The notes under the pieces: model-generated
The model's input: the letters and a program-made list of their open reading frames with translations, nothing else
Database searches by the model: none
Told to the model about the DNA's origin: nothing
Part shown: in pieces, positions 33,889-42,131 of the stretch
Layout of the letters: each line of letters opens with the position of its first letter
How positions within the stretch are numbered: position 1 is the first letter of the stretch
Assembly: GCF_045528445.1 (NCBI RefSeq)
Contig: NZ_JBGQQU010000005.1
Coordinates: 53,884-117,883 of the forward strand
Length of the DNA: 64,000 nucleotides
Origin: Desemzia sp045528445
GTDB taxonomy: Bacteria > Bacillota > Bacilli > Lactobacillales > Carnobacteriaceae
Direction: 5' to 3'
Program-made: the position numbers and the translations under genes

Positions 33889-35154
33889 TCACTCGTATTT
33901 CTGCTCAATCAGTTGTTGAATCACTTCAACGGTATCATTAGCAGATTCTTCAGCTGATTTATTTCCAGATACAGTATCAAAAATCATATTTTTAGCATTG
34001 TCCCATACTTCTGCAGTTTGTGGAATATTTGGCATCGGATTAGCATTTTCGTATTGTTCAACAACAGCAGCTTCTACTTCTGTTCCTTCATCAAGCAAAA
34101 CTTGTCTAGTTTCTATATTTGCTGGAATTTGTTGAACCATTTCATAGAACGCTAGTTGGTTGTCATGTGTTGTGATGTATTCCAACCATGCCTGTGACAA
34201 TTCTATATCTTCCGAGTAGTTACTGATGACCCATCCCCTGCCTCCAGCAAAAGGTTGATAGTTCTCCCCATTGGGTAAAGTAGGGATCGTCGTTACTCCG
34301 AAGTTTACTCCGCCTTCTTCATAATTAGCAGCTCCCCAAGGCCCATTAATGACCGCAGCTGTTTTTCCATCGATAAATGAAGTATCTATAAAGTCTCCCA
34401 CTGTTCCCTCATCCTGCATTCCTTGTGGCCATTGTGCATACCATTCAGTAAGGTACTCCAATGCTTCAACAGACCCTTCATTGTTCAAGCCAACGTCTGT
34501 CGGATCTGTGCCTTCATCGCCAAATATATAACCCCCGTAGCCTGCAAACAATCCATATGAATAATAGAAATCAAGCCAATTGGCTAAGAAGCCGGTATTT
34601 TTTCCCTCTTCTATATCAAAATTGTATTCTTCATTTTGCATCAGTGCTTCTAAATCTTCAAATGTAGTAGGCTCTGTTTCTACCAAATCTTTGTTGTAAT
34701 AAAGGACTAATGTTTCCAATAAGTATGGTATGCCATAAATCTGGTCATCCACAGTGACTTGTTGAATATCCGTATCATTAAAACGCCCGTCATCTGGTAC
34801 TGTTACAGTAGCCAAGTGCCCTTGTTGAGCCAATTGGCCGATTCGATCATAAGGAATCATCATCACATCTGGTCCAATTCCAGCCGGACCATCTAAAGGC
34901 AAGGCTTCTGCCTGCTCTAATTGCTCACGGAAAACAAATTCTACTGTCACATCATGTTCTTCTTCAAAATCGCCTTTTATGGACTCAAAATAATCTGAAT
35001 AAATTTCCTCTATCGATACCGTCAAAACCTTTTCTCCTGAGTCTCCTGCATTTTCCTGACCAGATTCACCAGAATCATTGTTTCCACAACCAGCTGCCCC
35101 TAAAGCTCCTGCTAAAAACAACCCAGCCAGAGCTCTTTTTACTCTTATCTCCAT
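33889..35154 (-). CDS. Extracellular solute-binding lipoprotein, sugar ABC type (MalE/MdxE-like)
   Basis: A 421-residue family 1 solute-binding protein. The signal peptide ends LGAAGC (lipobox Cys about residue 23), followed by an acidic Gly/Ser-rich linker. The fold segments DVMMIPYDRIGQLAQQGHL, YGIPYLLETLVLYYNKDL and AAVINGPWGAANYEEGGV are typical of maltose or maltodextrin binders. No permease or ATPase genes are adjacent, so it is an orphan that must use a transporter encoded elsewhere. The start is the ATG at 35154; a GTG one codon upstream is also possible. cre and LacI-type sites lie upstream. Confidence 0.85.
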   Translation of the reverse strand: MEIRVKRALAGLFLAGALGAAGCGNNDSGESGQENAGDSGEKVLTVSIEEIYSDYFESIKGDFEEEHDVTVEFVFREQLEQAEALPLDGPAGIGPDVMMIPYDRIGQLAQQGHLATVTVPDDGRFNDTDIQQVTVDDQIYGIPYLLETLVLYYNKDLVETEPTTFEDLEALMQNEEYNFDIEEGKNTGFLANWLDFYYSYGLFAGYGGYIFGDEGTDPTDVGLNNEGSVEALEYLTEWYAQWPQGMQDEGTVGDFIDTSFIDGKTAAVINGPWGAANYEEGGVNFGVTTIPTLPNGENYQPFAGGRGWVISNYSEDIELSQAWLEYITTHDNQLAFYEMVQQIPANIETRQVLLDEGTEVEAAVVEQYENANPMPNIPQTAEVWDNAKNMIFDTVSGNKSAEESANDTVEVIQQLIEQKYE

Positions 35155-35206
35155 CACCCAATCAGCCCTTTCTTTTTTGTGTCTCCATGATAAGCGTACA
35201 TAAAAA

Positions 35207-35262
35207 TGATAGCGATTACAAAAAATAAGCATAAAAAAACAGCTCACCTGTCAAACGTTTCA
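35207..35262 (-). promoter_or_regulatory. cre site and LacI-type operator upstream of the sugar-binding protein
   Basis: Minus-strand TGTAATCGCTATCA (35220-35207) is a perfect match to the CcpA consensus TGWNANCGNTNWCA. Further upstream TTGACA (35254-35249, a -35 candidate) overlaps the palindrome TCAAACGTTTCA (35251-35262), which looks like a MalR/LacI-type operator. The -10 is unclear (TATGCT with a 15-bp spacer). Control by both glucose repression and a local sugar repressor is inferred. Confidence 0.65.
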
Positions 35263-35374
35263 TCTCATATCCTACTATTTTTCCTCTAAATAAGTGGTCG
35301 AAATAAGCTATTATGTAAGATAGTCTAAACCGTTATATCTCACGAAATATACAACATTGTGTCAGTGGATAAAT

Positions 35375-35420
35375 TAAAAAATCTGAAAGCCGGGATATTT
35401 CCCCTAACTCTCAGATTTTT
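35375..35420 (-). terminator. Terminator of the est-rnr-smpB operon
   Basis: AAAATCTGA pairs with TCAGATTTT, with an inner GGG/CCC, just beyond the smpB stop; a T-rich tract follows on the minus strand. Confidence 0.75.
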
Positions 35421-35433
35421 CATGCTGCTATTT

Positions 35434-35892
35434 CTAACGAGCTTTCATAGCTCTGTCTATTTCTCGTTTTTGATCTTTTCGCTTCAGGTCTTCACGTTTA
35501 TCGTATTTTTTCTTCCCTTTAGCGAGACCGATCAATACTTTGGCATACCCATCCTTGATGTACACTTTTAACGGAATCAATGTATAACCACTAGATTTGG
35601 TTTCACCAATCAAACGAGCGATTTGTTTTTTGTGCATCAACAATTTGCGCGTACGAACCGGATCATGATTGAATACATTTCCTTGTTCGTATGGACTAAT
35701 GTGCACATTTTGAAGATAAATCTCGCCATTTCGAATAGTAGCATACCCATCTTTTAAGTTGATGCGGGCGGCTCGTATCGATTTAATCTCTGTCCCTTTC
35801 AGAACAATTCCAGCCTCAATGGTATCTACAATGGCATAATCATGTCTTGCTTTTCTATTTTGGGCAAGAACTTTTCCGCTGCCTTTTGGCAT
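35434..35892 (-). CDS. smpB: SsrA-binding protein
   Basis: A 152-residue RNA-binding protein that loads alanyl-tmRNA onto stalled ribosomes. It opens KVLAQNRKARHDYAI, has the OB-fold segments GIVLKGTEIKSIRAARINLKDGY (shortened: GTEIKSIR, NLKDGYA) and the basic C-terminal tail KGKKKYDKREDLKRKD needed for decoding-centre contact. It follows rnr by 19 bp, in the conserved est-rnr-smpB order. Its partner ssrA is at 28644. Confidence 0.95.
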   Translation of the reverse strand: MPKGSGKVLAQNRKARHDYAIVDTIEAGIVLKGTEIKSIRAARINLKDGYATIRNGEIYLQNVHISPYEQGNVFNHDPVRTRKLLMHKKQIARLIGETKSSGYTLIPLKVYIKDGYAKVLIGLAKGKKKYDKREDLKRKDQKREIDRAMKAR

Positions 35893-35911
35893 AATCCTTT
35901 GCCTCCTTCAC

Positions 35912-38290
35912 TCATTTTTTACCTTTTTTCTTTCCTTTCTTTTTCGCAACATCTTTATAGAAAGGTTGATTCTTTTTCGTTTTGTCTCTTGAAGATTTTT
36001 TCCCTTTTTCAGTCGCTATTTTTTTGCCTCTTCTATGCTGTTCTTTAGAAGGGCGTTTCGTATCACGCTTTTTGTGTTTTCCTTTTTGAGTTTGACTCGG
36101 ATCTGCTTTTACTTCCAGTTCAGGATCTGAGATCAATTCAAAATCGATTTCGCGTAATTCAGGATCTGCTTTGGTCACTTTGATTTTAACTTTTTGACCA
36201 ATACGGTAAACAACCCCTGTACGCTCTCCGATCAGCATCAATTGTTCTGGGATAAAGTTAAAATAGTCATCACGCATAGTTGAAATGTGGACCAAGCCCT
36301 CGATCGTATTAGGAAGTTCTACAAACAGACCAAATTTAACCACTGATCCAATGACACCTTCGTAAATTTCTCCAACTTTATCTGCCATAAATTCCGCTTT
36401 TTTCATCGAGTCGGTTTCACGTTCAGCATCTACAGCTCGTCGTTCCATTTTCGAACTTTGCTCAGCGATTTCCGTCAGCATACCTTCCCATTTTTTCTTT
36501 TCAGCTGTTCCGGTACCATTTTCTTCATAGGCACGAATCAGACGGTGTAAAATCAAATCAGGGTAACGTCGAATAGGCGATGTAAAGTGAGAATAATATT
36601 CAGCCGCTAAACCATAATGTCCTAAAGGCTCCACATCATACTTAGCTTGTTTCATACTCCGTAACATCATAGTCGAAATAACGGCTTCTTCAGGCTTGTC
36701 TTTTACTTCTTTTAGCACGTTTTGCAACGCTATTGGTGTGACGTTTGAACTTGAACCCCTCATACTGATTCCGAATGCTGTTACAAACTCCATGAATATT
36801 TGCATGCGATCACTGTCTGGTTGTTCATGTACACGATAAATTAGCGGAAGATCCATTTTAGAATAATGTGCAGAAACGGTCTCATTTGCAGCCAGCATGA
36901 ATGATTCGATCAATCGCTCGCCCACACCGCGTTCACGAACCACAACATCTAATGGATGCCCCGATTCATCGACTACAATTTGTGCTTCGGAAGAATCAAA
37001 ATCAATAGCTCCTCTATGCACACGTCGATTTTCAAGAATGTGATGTAATTCGTCCATCAATTCAAACATATCCAATAAATCAGCATTTTTTTCGCGTACT
37101 TCAGGATCTTTATCCATCAAAATAGCGTTCACGTCTGAATACGTCATTCGGCGGTAAGAACGGATCACACTTTGGAAAATCTCGTGACTGACGATTTCCC
37201 CATGAGAATCAATTTCCATTTCACAGCTCATAGTCAATCTATCCACATTTGGATGCAATGAACAGATTCCATTTGATAAACGTTGCGGCAACATAGGGAT
37301 AACACGATCCGTTAAGTAAACACTTGTTGCACGTTCAAAAGCATCCCCATCTAATGGTGAATCTTCTGTTACATAGTAGGAAACATCCGCAATATGGACT
37401 CCTAAATGATAATTTCCATTTTCTAAGCGACGTACCGTTACAGCGTCATCCAAGTCCTTGGCATCAGCGCCGTCAATGGTGATGACGACTTCATTCCGTA
37501 AATCTTTCCTGCCTTCAATGTCTTTATCAGAGATCTTATCCGGTACTGCATCCGCTTGTTTCAGTGCAGCTGGAGAAAACTCTGTTGGAATCCCATTGTC
37601 GTAAACAATCGATAAAATATCCACACCAGGATCATTTTTATGCCCAATGACTTTTTTAACTAGTCCCTGCATGCTTTGAGTGTATTCATGATCCGGATAG
37701 TGGGTAATTTCTACAATGACGACTGACCCATCTACTGGTTTTACCCCTTCCGCTTTGATAAATACTCGATAACTGTTGAGCTTTTTATCTCTAGGATCAA
37801 CGTAACCATATAATCCAGTTTCTTCAATACCTTCATCACTATAAGCCCAGAATTCGCCTACTAACTGAGTCAAGTTGCGCTCTAAAATAGCCGTGATTTT
37901 CCCTTCAGGCCCTTTGTCATTCCAAGGTTCTGCAGGATTAACGATATCGACACTGACTTTATCTCCATCTAAGGCAAAATTGGTTCGATTAGGCGGAATA
38001 TAGATATCCACTTCTTCATCTTCGATCGATACAAACCCAAATCCTCTATCACTCGCTCTAAAAACTCCTGACAATACCGGATCTTGTTTAGGTAATTTCA
38101 ATTTCCCGCTGCGAGTAAGAAAAAGCTGCCCTTCTCGTTCCATTTCAGCCACTGTAGTGACCAATTCTTTAAAATCTTTCGCACTGCCTTTATTTAAACC
38201 TTCACTTAAATCTTTGATTTCAAACGACACCGCTTTGTGCTCATTCATATAAACTAAAATTGCTTGTTTTAAGACTTCTTTACTTGTCAT
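35912..38290 (-). CDS. rnr: Ribonuclease R
   Basis: A 792-residue 3'-to-5' exoribonuclease that degrades structured RNA and, with SmpB-tmRNA, non-stop mRNA. N-terminal helix-turn-helix and two cold-shock domains precede the RNB catalytic domain (TIDGADAKDLDDAV with the four metal-binding Asp). An S1 domain near residue 640 follows (GEIYEGVIGSVVKFGLFVEL), then a very basic Lys-rich tail from about residue 715. It lies 3 bp downstream of the esterase gene. Confidence 0.94.
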   Translation of the reverse strand: MTSKEVLKQAILVYMNEHKAVSFEIKDLSEGLNKGSAKDFKELVTTVAEMEREGQLFLTRSGKLKLPKQDPVLSGVFRASDRGFGFVSIEDEEVDIYIPPNRTNFALDGDKVSVDIVNPAEPWNDKGPEGKITAILERNLTQLVGEFWAYSDEGIEETGLYGYVDPRDKKLNSYRVFIKAEGVKPVDGSVVIVEITHYPDHEYTQSMQGLVKKVIGHKNDPGVDILSIVYDNGIPTEFSPAALKQADAVPDKISDKDIEGRKDLRNEVVITIDGADAKDLDDAVTVRRLENGNYHLGVHIADVSYYVTEDSPLDGDAFERATSVYLTDRVIPMLPQRLSNGICSLHPNVDRLTMSCEMEIDSHGEIVSHEIFQSVIRSYRRMTYSDVNAILMDKDPEVREKNADLLDMFELMDELHHILENRRVHRGAIDFDSSEAQIVVDESGHPLDVVVRERGVGERLIESFMLAANETVSAHYSKMDLPLIYRVHEQPDSDRMQIFMEFVTAFGISMRGSSSNVTPIALQNVLKEVKDKPEEAVISTMMLRSMKQAKYDVEPLGHYGLAAEYYSHFTSPIRRYPDLILHRLIRAYEENGTGTAEKKKWEGMLTEIAEQSSKMERRAVDAERETDSMKKAEFMADKVGEIYEGVIGSVVKFGLFVELPNTIEGLVHISTMRDDYFNFIPEQLMLIGERTGVVYRIGQKVKIKVTKADPELREIDFELISDPELEVKADPSQTQKGKHKKRDTKRPSKEQHRRGKKIATEKGKKSSRDKTKKNQPFYKDVAKKKGKKKGKK

Positions 38291-38293
38291 TGA

Positions 38294-39037
38294 TTATCCC
38301 CCGTTCCACTGCAATGCAGTTAGGAAGTTAAGTACGTCTTGTTCTAATTCCTTACGTTCTGGCCCTACTGTTACTGCATGCGGACTATTTTCGTACCAGT
38401 GAAAATCAACATCAGCATTAGTAAATGCATCTCTCAATTCATACGCAATGTTGCTATCGATCAATTCGTCTTTTCCCGCTTGACCGATAAAGATATTTTT
38501 CTCCACATTTCCGTAATGAGAAGCCATTTCATCTACCATATCACGAATACCCGCCAATTGTTTGTCCAGCTTATCTTCTAATTCAGGAAGTCGTTCTTGG
38601 ATGGCTTCTGTTGATTCCCCTTTTTTTTGCTTTAAAATCTTCATTAAGTTCAAAAACTCTTTTCTAACGTTCGAGGTTTCATTATGGATAGCAGGTGAAC
38701 TAAATGTACCACTAGCCAGTAAATCTTCCTCCAGCATCAATTTAGTGGCTATAATGCCGCCTAACGACAAACCGAATGCCACAACTTCTTGATGTCCTTC
38801 ATCTCTTAAAAATTGCAAGGCTTTTTTAGCATCCTTTACCCACTCTTGGGGTGAATGATCTAATACCGTTTCTAGATCATCCGTCCCATGACCACTGAAT
38901 GTGGGACTGTAAACCGTATAATGTTCTTTCTCTAAAGCGCGCCCTAACATACGAACGTCATTTGGCGTACTGCTGTATGCATGAAACAACAGTACAGCCT
39001 TTTCTCCACCTTTAAAATAAAACGATCTATCTCTCAT
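38294..39037 (-). CDS. Carboxylesterase (Est/YvaK-like alpha/beta hydrolase)
   Basis: A 247-residue alpha/beta hydrolase of the type usually sited between secG and rnr in Firmicutes. The nucleophile elbow AFGLSLGGIIATK has Ser near residue 93, Asp is in FIGQAGKDELID, and His in ENSPHAVTVGPERKEL. The substrate is unknown; relatives act on short- and medium-chain esters. It begins the est-rnr-smpB unit. A secG terminator separates it from secG. Confidence 0.88.
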   Translation of the reverse strand: MRDRSFYFKGGEKAVLLFHAYSSTPNDVRMLGRALEKEHYTVYSPTFSGHGTDDLETVLDHSPQEWVKDAKKALQFLRDEGHQEVVAFGLSLGGIIATKLMLEEDLLASGTFSSPAIHNETSNVRKEFLNLMKILKQKKGESTEAIQERLPELEDKLDKQLAGIRDMVDEMASHYGNVEKNIFIGQAGKDELIDSNIAYELRDAFTNADVDFHWYENSPHAVTVGPERKELEQDVLNFLTALQWNGG

Positions 39038-39154
39038 GTAATGTCTCCTGCTTTCTTTCTGATACTTTTATTTTACTTGAAATTGCACCATATTCCTATC
39101 AATACACTAAAAAGGTTTGCTGCGATTGATTGGTGATGTTGATAGTACGAATAT

Positions 39155-39187
39155 AAAAAAAGCTGCCTTAACATATAGGCAGCTTTT
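39155..39187 (-). terminator. Terminator of secG
   Basis: AAAAAGCTGCCT pairs with AGGCAGCTTTTT, with T on both sides, seven bases beyond the secG stop. Confidence 0.85.
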
Positions 39188-39194
39188 TAAGTAT

Positions 39195-39437
39195 TTAATT
39201 TGCGGATAAGTATGCTAAAGCAAGAGCTAACACGATAAACAACGTTCCTAGAACTATTGTGATCCGTTTTAACACAGCTTCAAATCCACGTGATTTTTGT
39301 TTTCCAAATAATTGTTCTGCTCCTCCACTTAAGGCACTGGAAGCACTGTTTGTTTTGCTTGGCTGCATGGCAACAATAATAATCAGTAACACAGATACGA
39401 TTAATTCAGCAATTAAAAGTGTATTGTACAACTTCAT
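39195..39437 (-). CDS. secG: Preprotein translocase subunit SecG
   Basis: An 80-residue protein with two membrane helices (about residues 5-25 and 58-78) and the typical middle segment NSASSALSGGAEQLFGKQKSRG. It is an accessory part of the SecYEG channel. The start is the ATG at 39437 after GGGAGG (spacing only three to four bases); an in-frame start ten codons upstream is possible but would be long for the family. Confidence 0.9.
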   Translation of the reverse strand: MKLYNTLLIAELIVSVLLIIIVAMQPSKTNSASSALSGGAEQLFGKQKSRGFEAVLKRITIVLGTLFIVLALALAYLSAN

Positions 39438-39548
39438 TGCCCTCCCGTCTAGCTTTTCTTCTATCATTCACTTTAACATAACTCGTTCAAAATTACTAGC
39501 AGAGTTTCGAGTTTTTTATAGCTGTACGACCACACTTCTGTCATCCGT

Positions 39549-41219
39549 TTATTTCATAAAAACGACTACTCCATATGGGCCGAGCTCTAACTTCCTGTCA
39601 TCTACTCGATTGCCTTTATTCGCCAAAATGACTTCCGCTGCTGCACATTCACTGCTCATCTTTAGTGTTTCTTCCTTATCCGAAAAATTACAATACACCC
39701 ATCCTTTTTTCTCTCTGAATGACCTTTCATAAATAAACAACGTTTCTGGCGAATCATACAACCTGTAATTCCCATGTGTAAACAATTCTTTTTTCTTTAA
39801 AGCAATCAATTTTCGATAAAATTGGAGAATACTTTGTTCGTCTTCCTCTTGTTGCAAGACATTATAATGCTTTTCTCGATTGTACAGGGTCCAAGGAGTG
39901 TTTCTTTCAGTAAACCCTATTTTTTCACTGTCTTCCCACTGCATGATCCCTCTAGAAGTAGCGCGAGAAGTCAGACTCAAATGCAGCATGATTTTGTCAT
40001 GACTCCAACCAAGCTTTTCCGCTTCTTTATAAAATTCACTAGCCTTTTCATCGTCCATTTCTTTCGCATCGTCATAAATAAAATTCCTCATCCCTATTTC
40101 TTCTCCATAATAGATAATCGGAATCCCTTTTTGTAAATACAATAAGGCTGCTGTCATCATTTGGCTGTTGTTTCTATAAACTGTAGTGTTCCCATACTTG
40201 TGTTGATGCCGAGGTTCATCATGGTTGTTCCAAAATAAAATCGGCCCTCCCTTTTCAGAAACCGCTTCTTGAAATTCTTTTTGATTCTGTTTGAACGCTC
40301 TTAAATCTAACGGTGCCCATTGCATCTCTTTATTTAATCTGTCGTCCAATTGATCCGTTTTTTCTGGAAAATGCTTCAGCGTAATAATTTTATCTACTCT
40401 ATCCTTATCCGGATCGGTATATTGCCGTGTAATTTCAGCGTCTGCACTAGTCGCTTCCCCCATTAAAAGAATTTCTTTTTCGTGCTGCTTTACAGCAGAG
40501 TTGATTTCATGGAGGTAGCTATCCAGTTTTTTTCCATATTCTACCATTTCTGTACCCGGTCCCTTTTCATCTGGGTGATCGGGGAAATTTTTATCCACAG
40601 ATAAATAAATAAACGCGTCTAATCGAAAACCATCAATGCCCTGTTCAATCCAATAGTCTAAGACTCCCAACATTTCTTTACGCAACTGTGGATTATCCCA
40701 ATTTAAATCAGCCATACTTTGCATAAATAAATGCAGATAAAACTGCTCGCCATTGTCTTCTTTTGTCCAAACCGTTTCGCCTAATTCTGCTGTCCAATTC
40801 GAAGGATACTCTTTCCCTTCAGGTGTATCCGCCCAAATATAATAGTCACGATAAGGGTTGTCTTTCCCTTTTAAAGCTTCTTTAAACCAGGGATGTTCTG
40901 TGGATGTATGATGCAAAGGAAAATCGTATATTAGCTTTAACCCCCGTTTATGAGTTTCATCAATCAATTGCTTTCCTTGTTCTTCCGTCCCAAATAAGGG
41001 ATCAACTTGCTTGAAGTCTATGACATCATAACCATTGTCCTCTTGATTAGACATAACCATAGGTGTAATCCATAATGTATTGACTCCGAGGGATTGAATG
41101 TAATCTAATCGCTTGATAATCCCTGTAATGTCACCAAATCCATCTTCATTGGTGTCTTGGAAACTTCTTGGATAAACTTGATAAATTATCGCTTCTTCCC
41201 ACCATTTTTCATTTGTCAT
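39549..41219 (-). CDS. GH13 alpha-glucosidase (oligo-1,6-glucosidase/maltase family)
   Basis: A 556-residue intracellular glycoside hydrolase with no signal peptide. The catalytic residues are D201 (nucleophile, GFRLDAF), E255 (acid/base, LMGEATSA) and D334 (NNHDEPRH). Conserved region I reads YDFPLHHTSTEHPWF where relatives usually have DLVVNHTSDEHPWF. The residue after the nucleophile is Ala202 rather than Val, which in this family leans towards alpha-1,4 (maltase) over alpha-1,6 specificity. Monocistronic. It may act on sugars taken up through the binding protein at 33889, but that is inference. Confidence 0.85.
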   Translation of the reverse strand: MTNEKWWEEAIIYQVYPRSFQDTNEDGFGDITGIIKRLDYIQSLGVNTLWITPMVMSNQEDNGYDVIDFKQVDPLFGTEEQGKQLIDETHKRGLKLIYDFPLHHTSTEHPWFKEALKGKDNPYRDYYIWADTPEGKEYPSNWTAELGETVWTKEDNGEQFYLHLFMQSMADLNWDNPQLRKEMLGVLDYWIEQGIDGFRLDAFIYLSVDKNFPDHPDEKGPGTEMVEYGKKLDSYLHEINSAVKQHEKEILLMGEATSADAEITRQYTDPDKDRVDKIITLKHFPEKTDQLDDRLNKEMQWAPLDLRAFKQNQKEFQEAVSEKGGPILFWNNHDEPRHQHKYGNTTVYRNNSQMMTAALLYLQKGIPIIYYGEEIGMRNFIYDDAKEMDDEKASEFYKEAEKLGWSHDKIMLHLSLTSRATSRGIMQWEDSEKIGFTERNTPWTLYNREKHYNVLQQEEDEQSILQFYRKLIALKKKELFTHGNYRLYDSPETLFIYERSFREKKGWVYCNFSDKEETLKMSSECAAAEVILANKGNRVDDRKLELGPYGVVVFMK

Positions 41220-41445
41220 TTTACCACCTTCTCTTATTCTGAATATTTACTTACTTTTATTCTAACAAGCTTTTCTTTAAAGGTCATTTATTCTCCCTTA
41301 CACTACTTATTTATCATCTACAAAAAATTCCATCATTATCGCAGAAAGGTATCCTCCCCAGTGACAGGAGCAAAGTTTGCTTCTCTATTTTTCTTGGCAT
41401 TACTGCTGGTAGATTTGTTTGTAGTTTAATATCGGAAGTACTTTC

Positions 41446-41601
41446 ATGCCGCCAATTTTGGGTTATCTGTTTAATATTTTAACAGTTCAACTCTTGCCGC
41501 TGTATTTATTGTTCTCTACATTATCAATGATGTTTTCATTTGCAAGAGTGAATCAGATCGTACAAGAAACCAGACAGGAAATGAACGTTTTTACAAAATA
41601 G
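41446..41601 (+). CDS. Possible small membrane protein or membrane protein remnant
   Basis: A 51-codon hydrophobic frame (MPPILGYLFNILTVQLLPLY...) with GGAAG eight bases upstream and a basic C-terminus. Another hydrophobic frame (TGAKFASLFFLALLLVDLFVV) ends just upstream at 41429 in a different register. They may be pieces of one decayed membrane protein. No family recognised. The gap 41220-42131 otherwise holds the hairpin at 41628 and the element at 41745. Confidence 0.25.
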   Translation: MPPILGYLFNILTVQLLPLYLLFSTLSMMFSFARVNQIVQETRQEMNVFTK

Positions 41602-41627
41602 TTTGTCATGAATTACAATAATTGCAA

Positions 41628-41672
41628 AACCCAAAAGAACGCAGAGCCAAATCGGTCTGCGTTCTTTTGGGT
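41628..41672. other. Long hairpin without T tract
   Basis: AACCCAAAAGAACGCAGA (41628-41645) pairs with its complement ending at 41672 around a short loop. Neither side has a T run, so it is a weak terminator candidate. Confidence 0.6.
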
Positions 41673-41744
41673 TCTACAAGATTTGACGTTGATAAGTAAA
41701 AACTAAATTTTCGTTTAATTCAAAACCTTTTAGAAACGCATGCT

Positions 41745-41988
41745 AGAAATTTCTGGAGGACTATGGGGTTGCTTATAGCCATGAAAGAAGATGCAATGAG
41801 TTCTACGCTGCGCTTCGCATACCATGCTTGTAAGTTGCTGAAGCAACAACAATCATGGCAAATTACTTAGCGTTAGGCTTTAGCCGTTACGCTTAGTTTG
41901 ATGCTTGCAAGCCTGGAGACGCGGGTTTCGGCTCAAGGCGGTTCCCATGGATTTCCATAAGCAACCCCGTAGGCCGGAAGAAATTTCT
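41745..41988. repeat. MITE-like or structured element with 32-bp terminal inverted repeats
   Basis: 41745-41776 and 41957-41988 are inverted repeats matching at 27 of 32 positions (ends AGAAATTTCT; inner GGGGTTGCTTAT perfect). The 180-bp interior holds further hairpins: CCATG...CATGG, GTTGCTGAAGCAAC near 41834-41847 and GCGTTAGGCTTTAGCCGTTACGC near 41870-41892 (split by loop). The interior is GC-richer than its surroundings. No open frame and no clear target-site duplication. It could be a non-autonomous mobile element or a folded RNA. Confidence 0.65.
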
Positions 41989-42039
41989 TTACCAACGCCA
42001 GAAGATGGAGAACCTTCTTTTGCTCCTCTCTTAAGAACA

Positions 42040-42083
42040 AAAAAAGCCATCTCACTCTACCAATTGTAGAATGAGATGACTAT
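42040..42083 (-). terminator. Terminator of eno
   Basis: AGCCATCTCACTCTAC (42045-42060) pairs with 42066-42081, followed on the minus strand by TTTTTTTG. Confidence 0.9.
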
Positions 42084-42131
42084 AAAATTTTCTCAACAGT
42101 CTAACTAACTTAAACAGAAAACACGGTTAAA

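Noticed and set aside
39259..39732. 157-codon plus-strand frame over secG and the GH13 gene
   Set aside because: Fully antisense to two recognised genes; no signals for translation.
41157..41429. 90-codon plus-strand frame over the GH13 start
   Set aside because: Its first half is antisense to the alpha-glucosidase; only the last 20 hydrophobic codons are of possible interest as a remnant.
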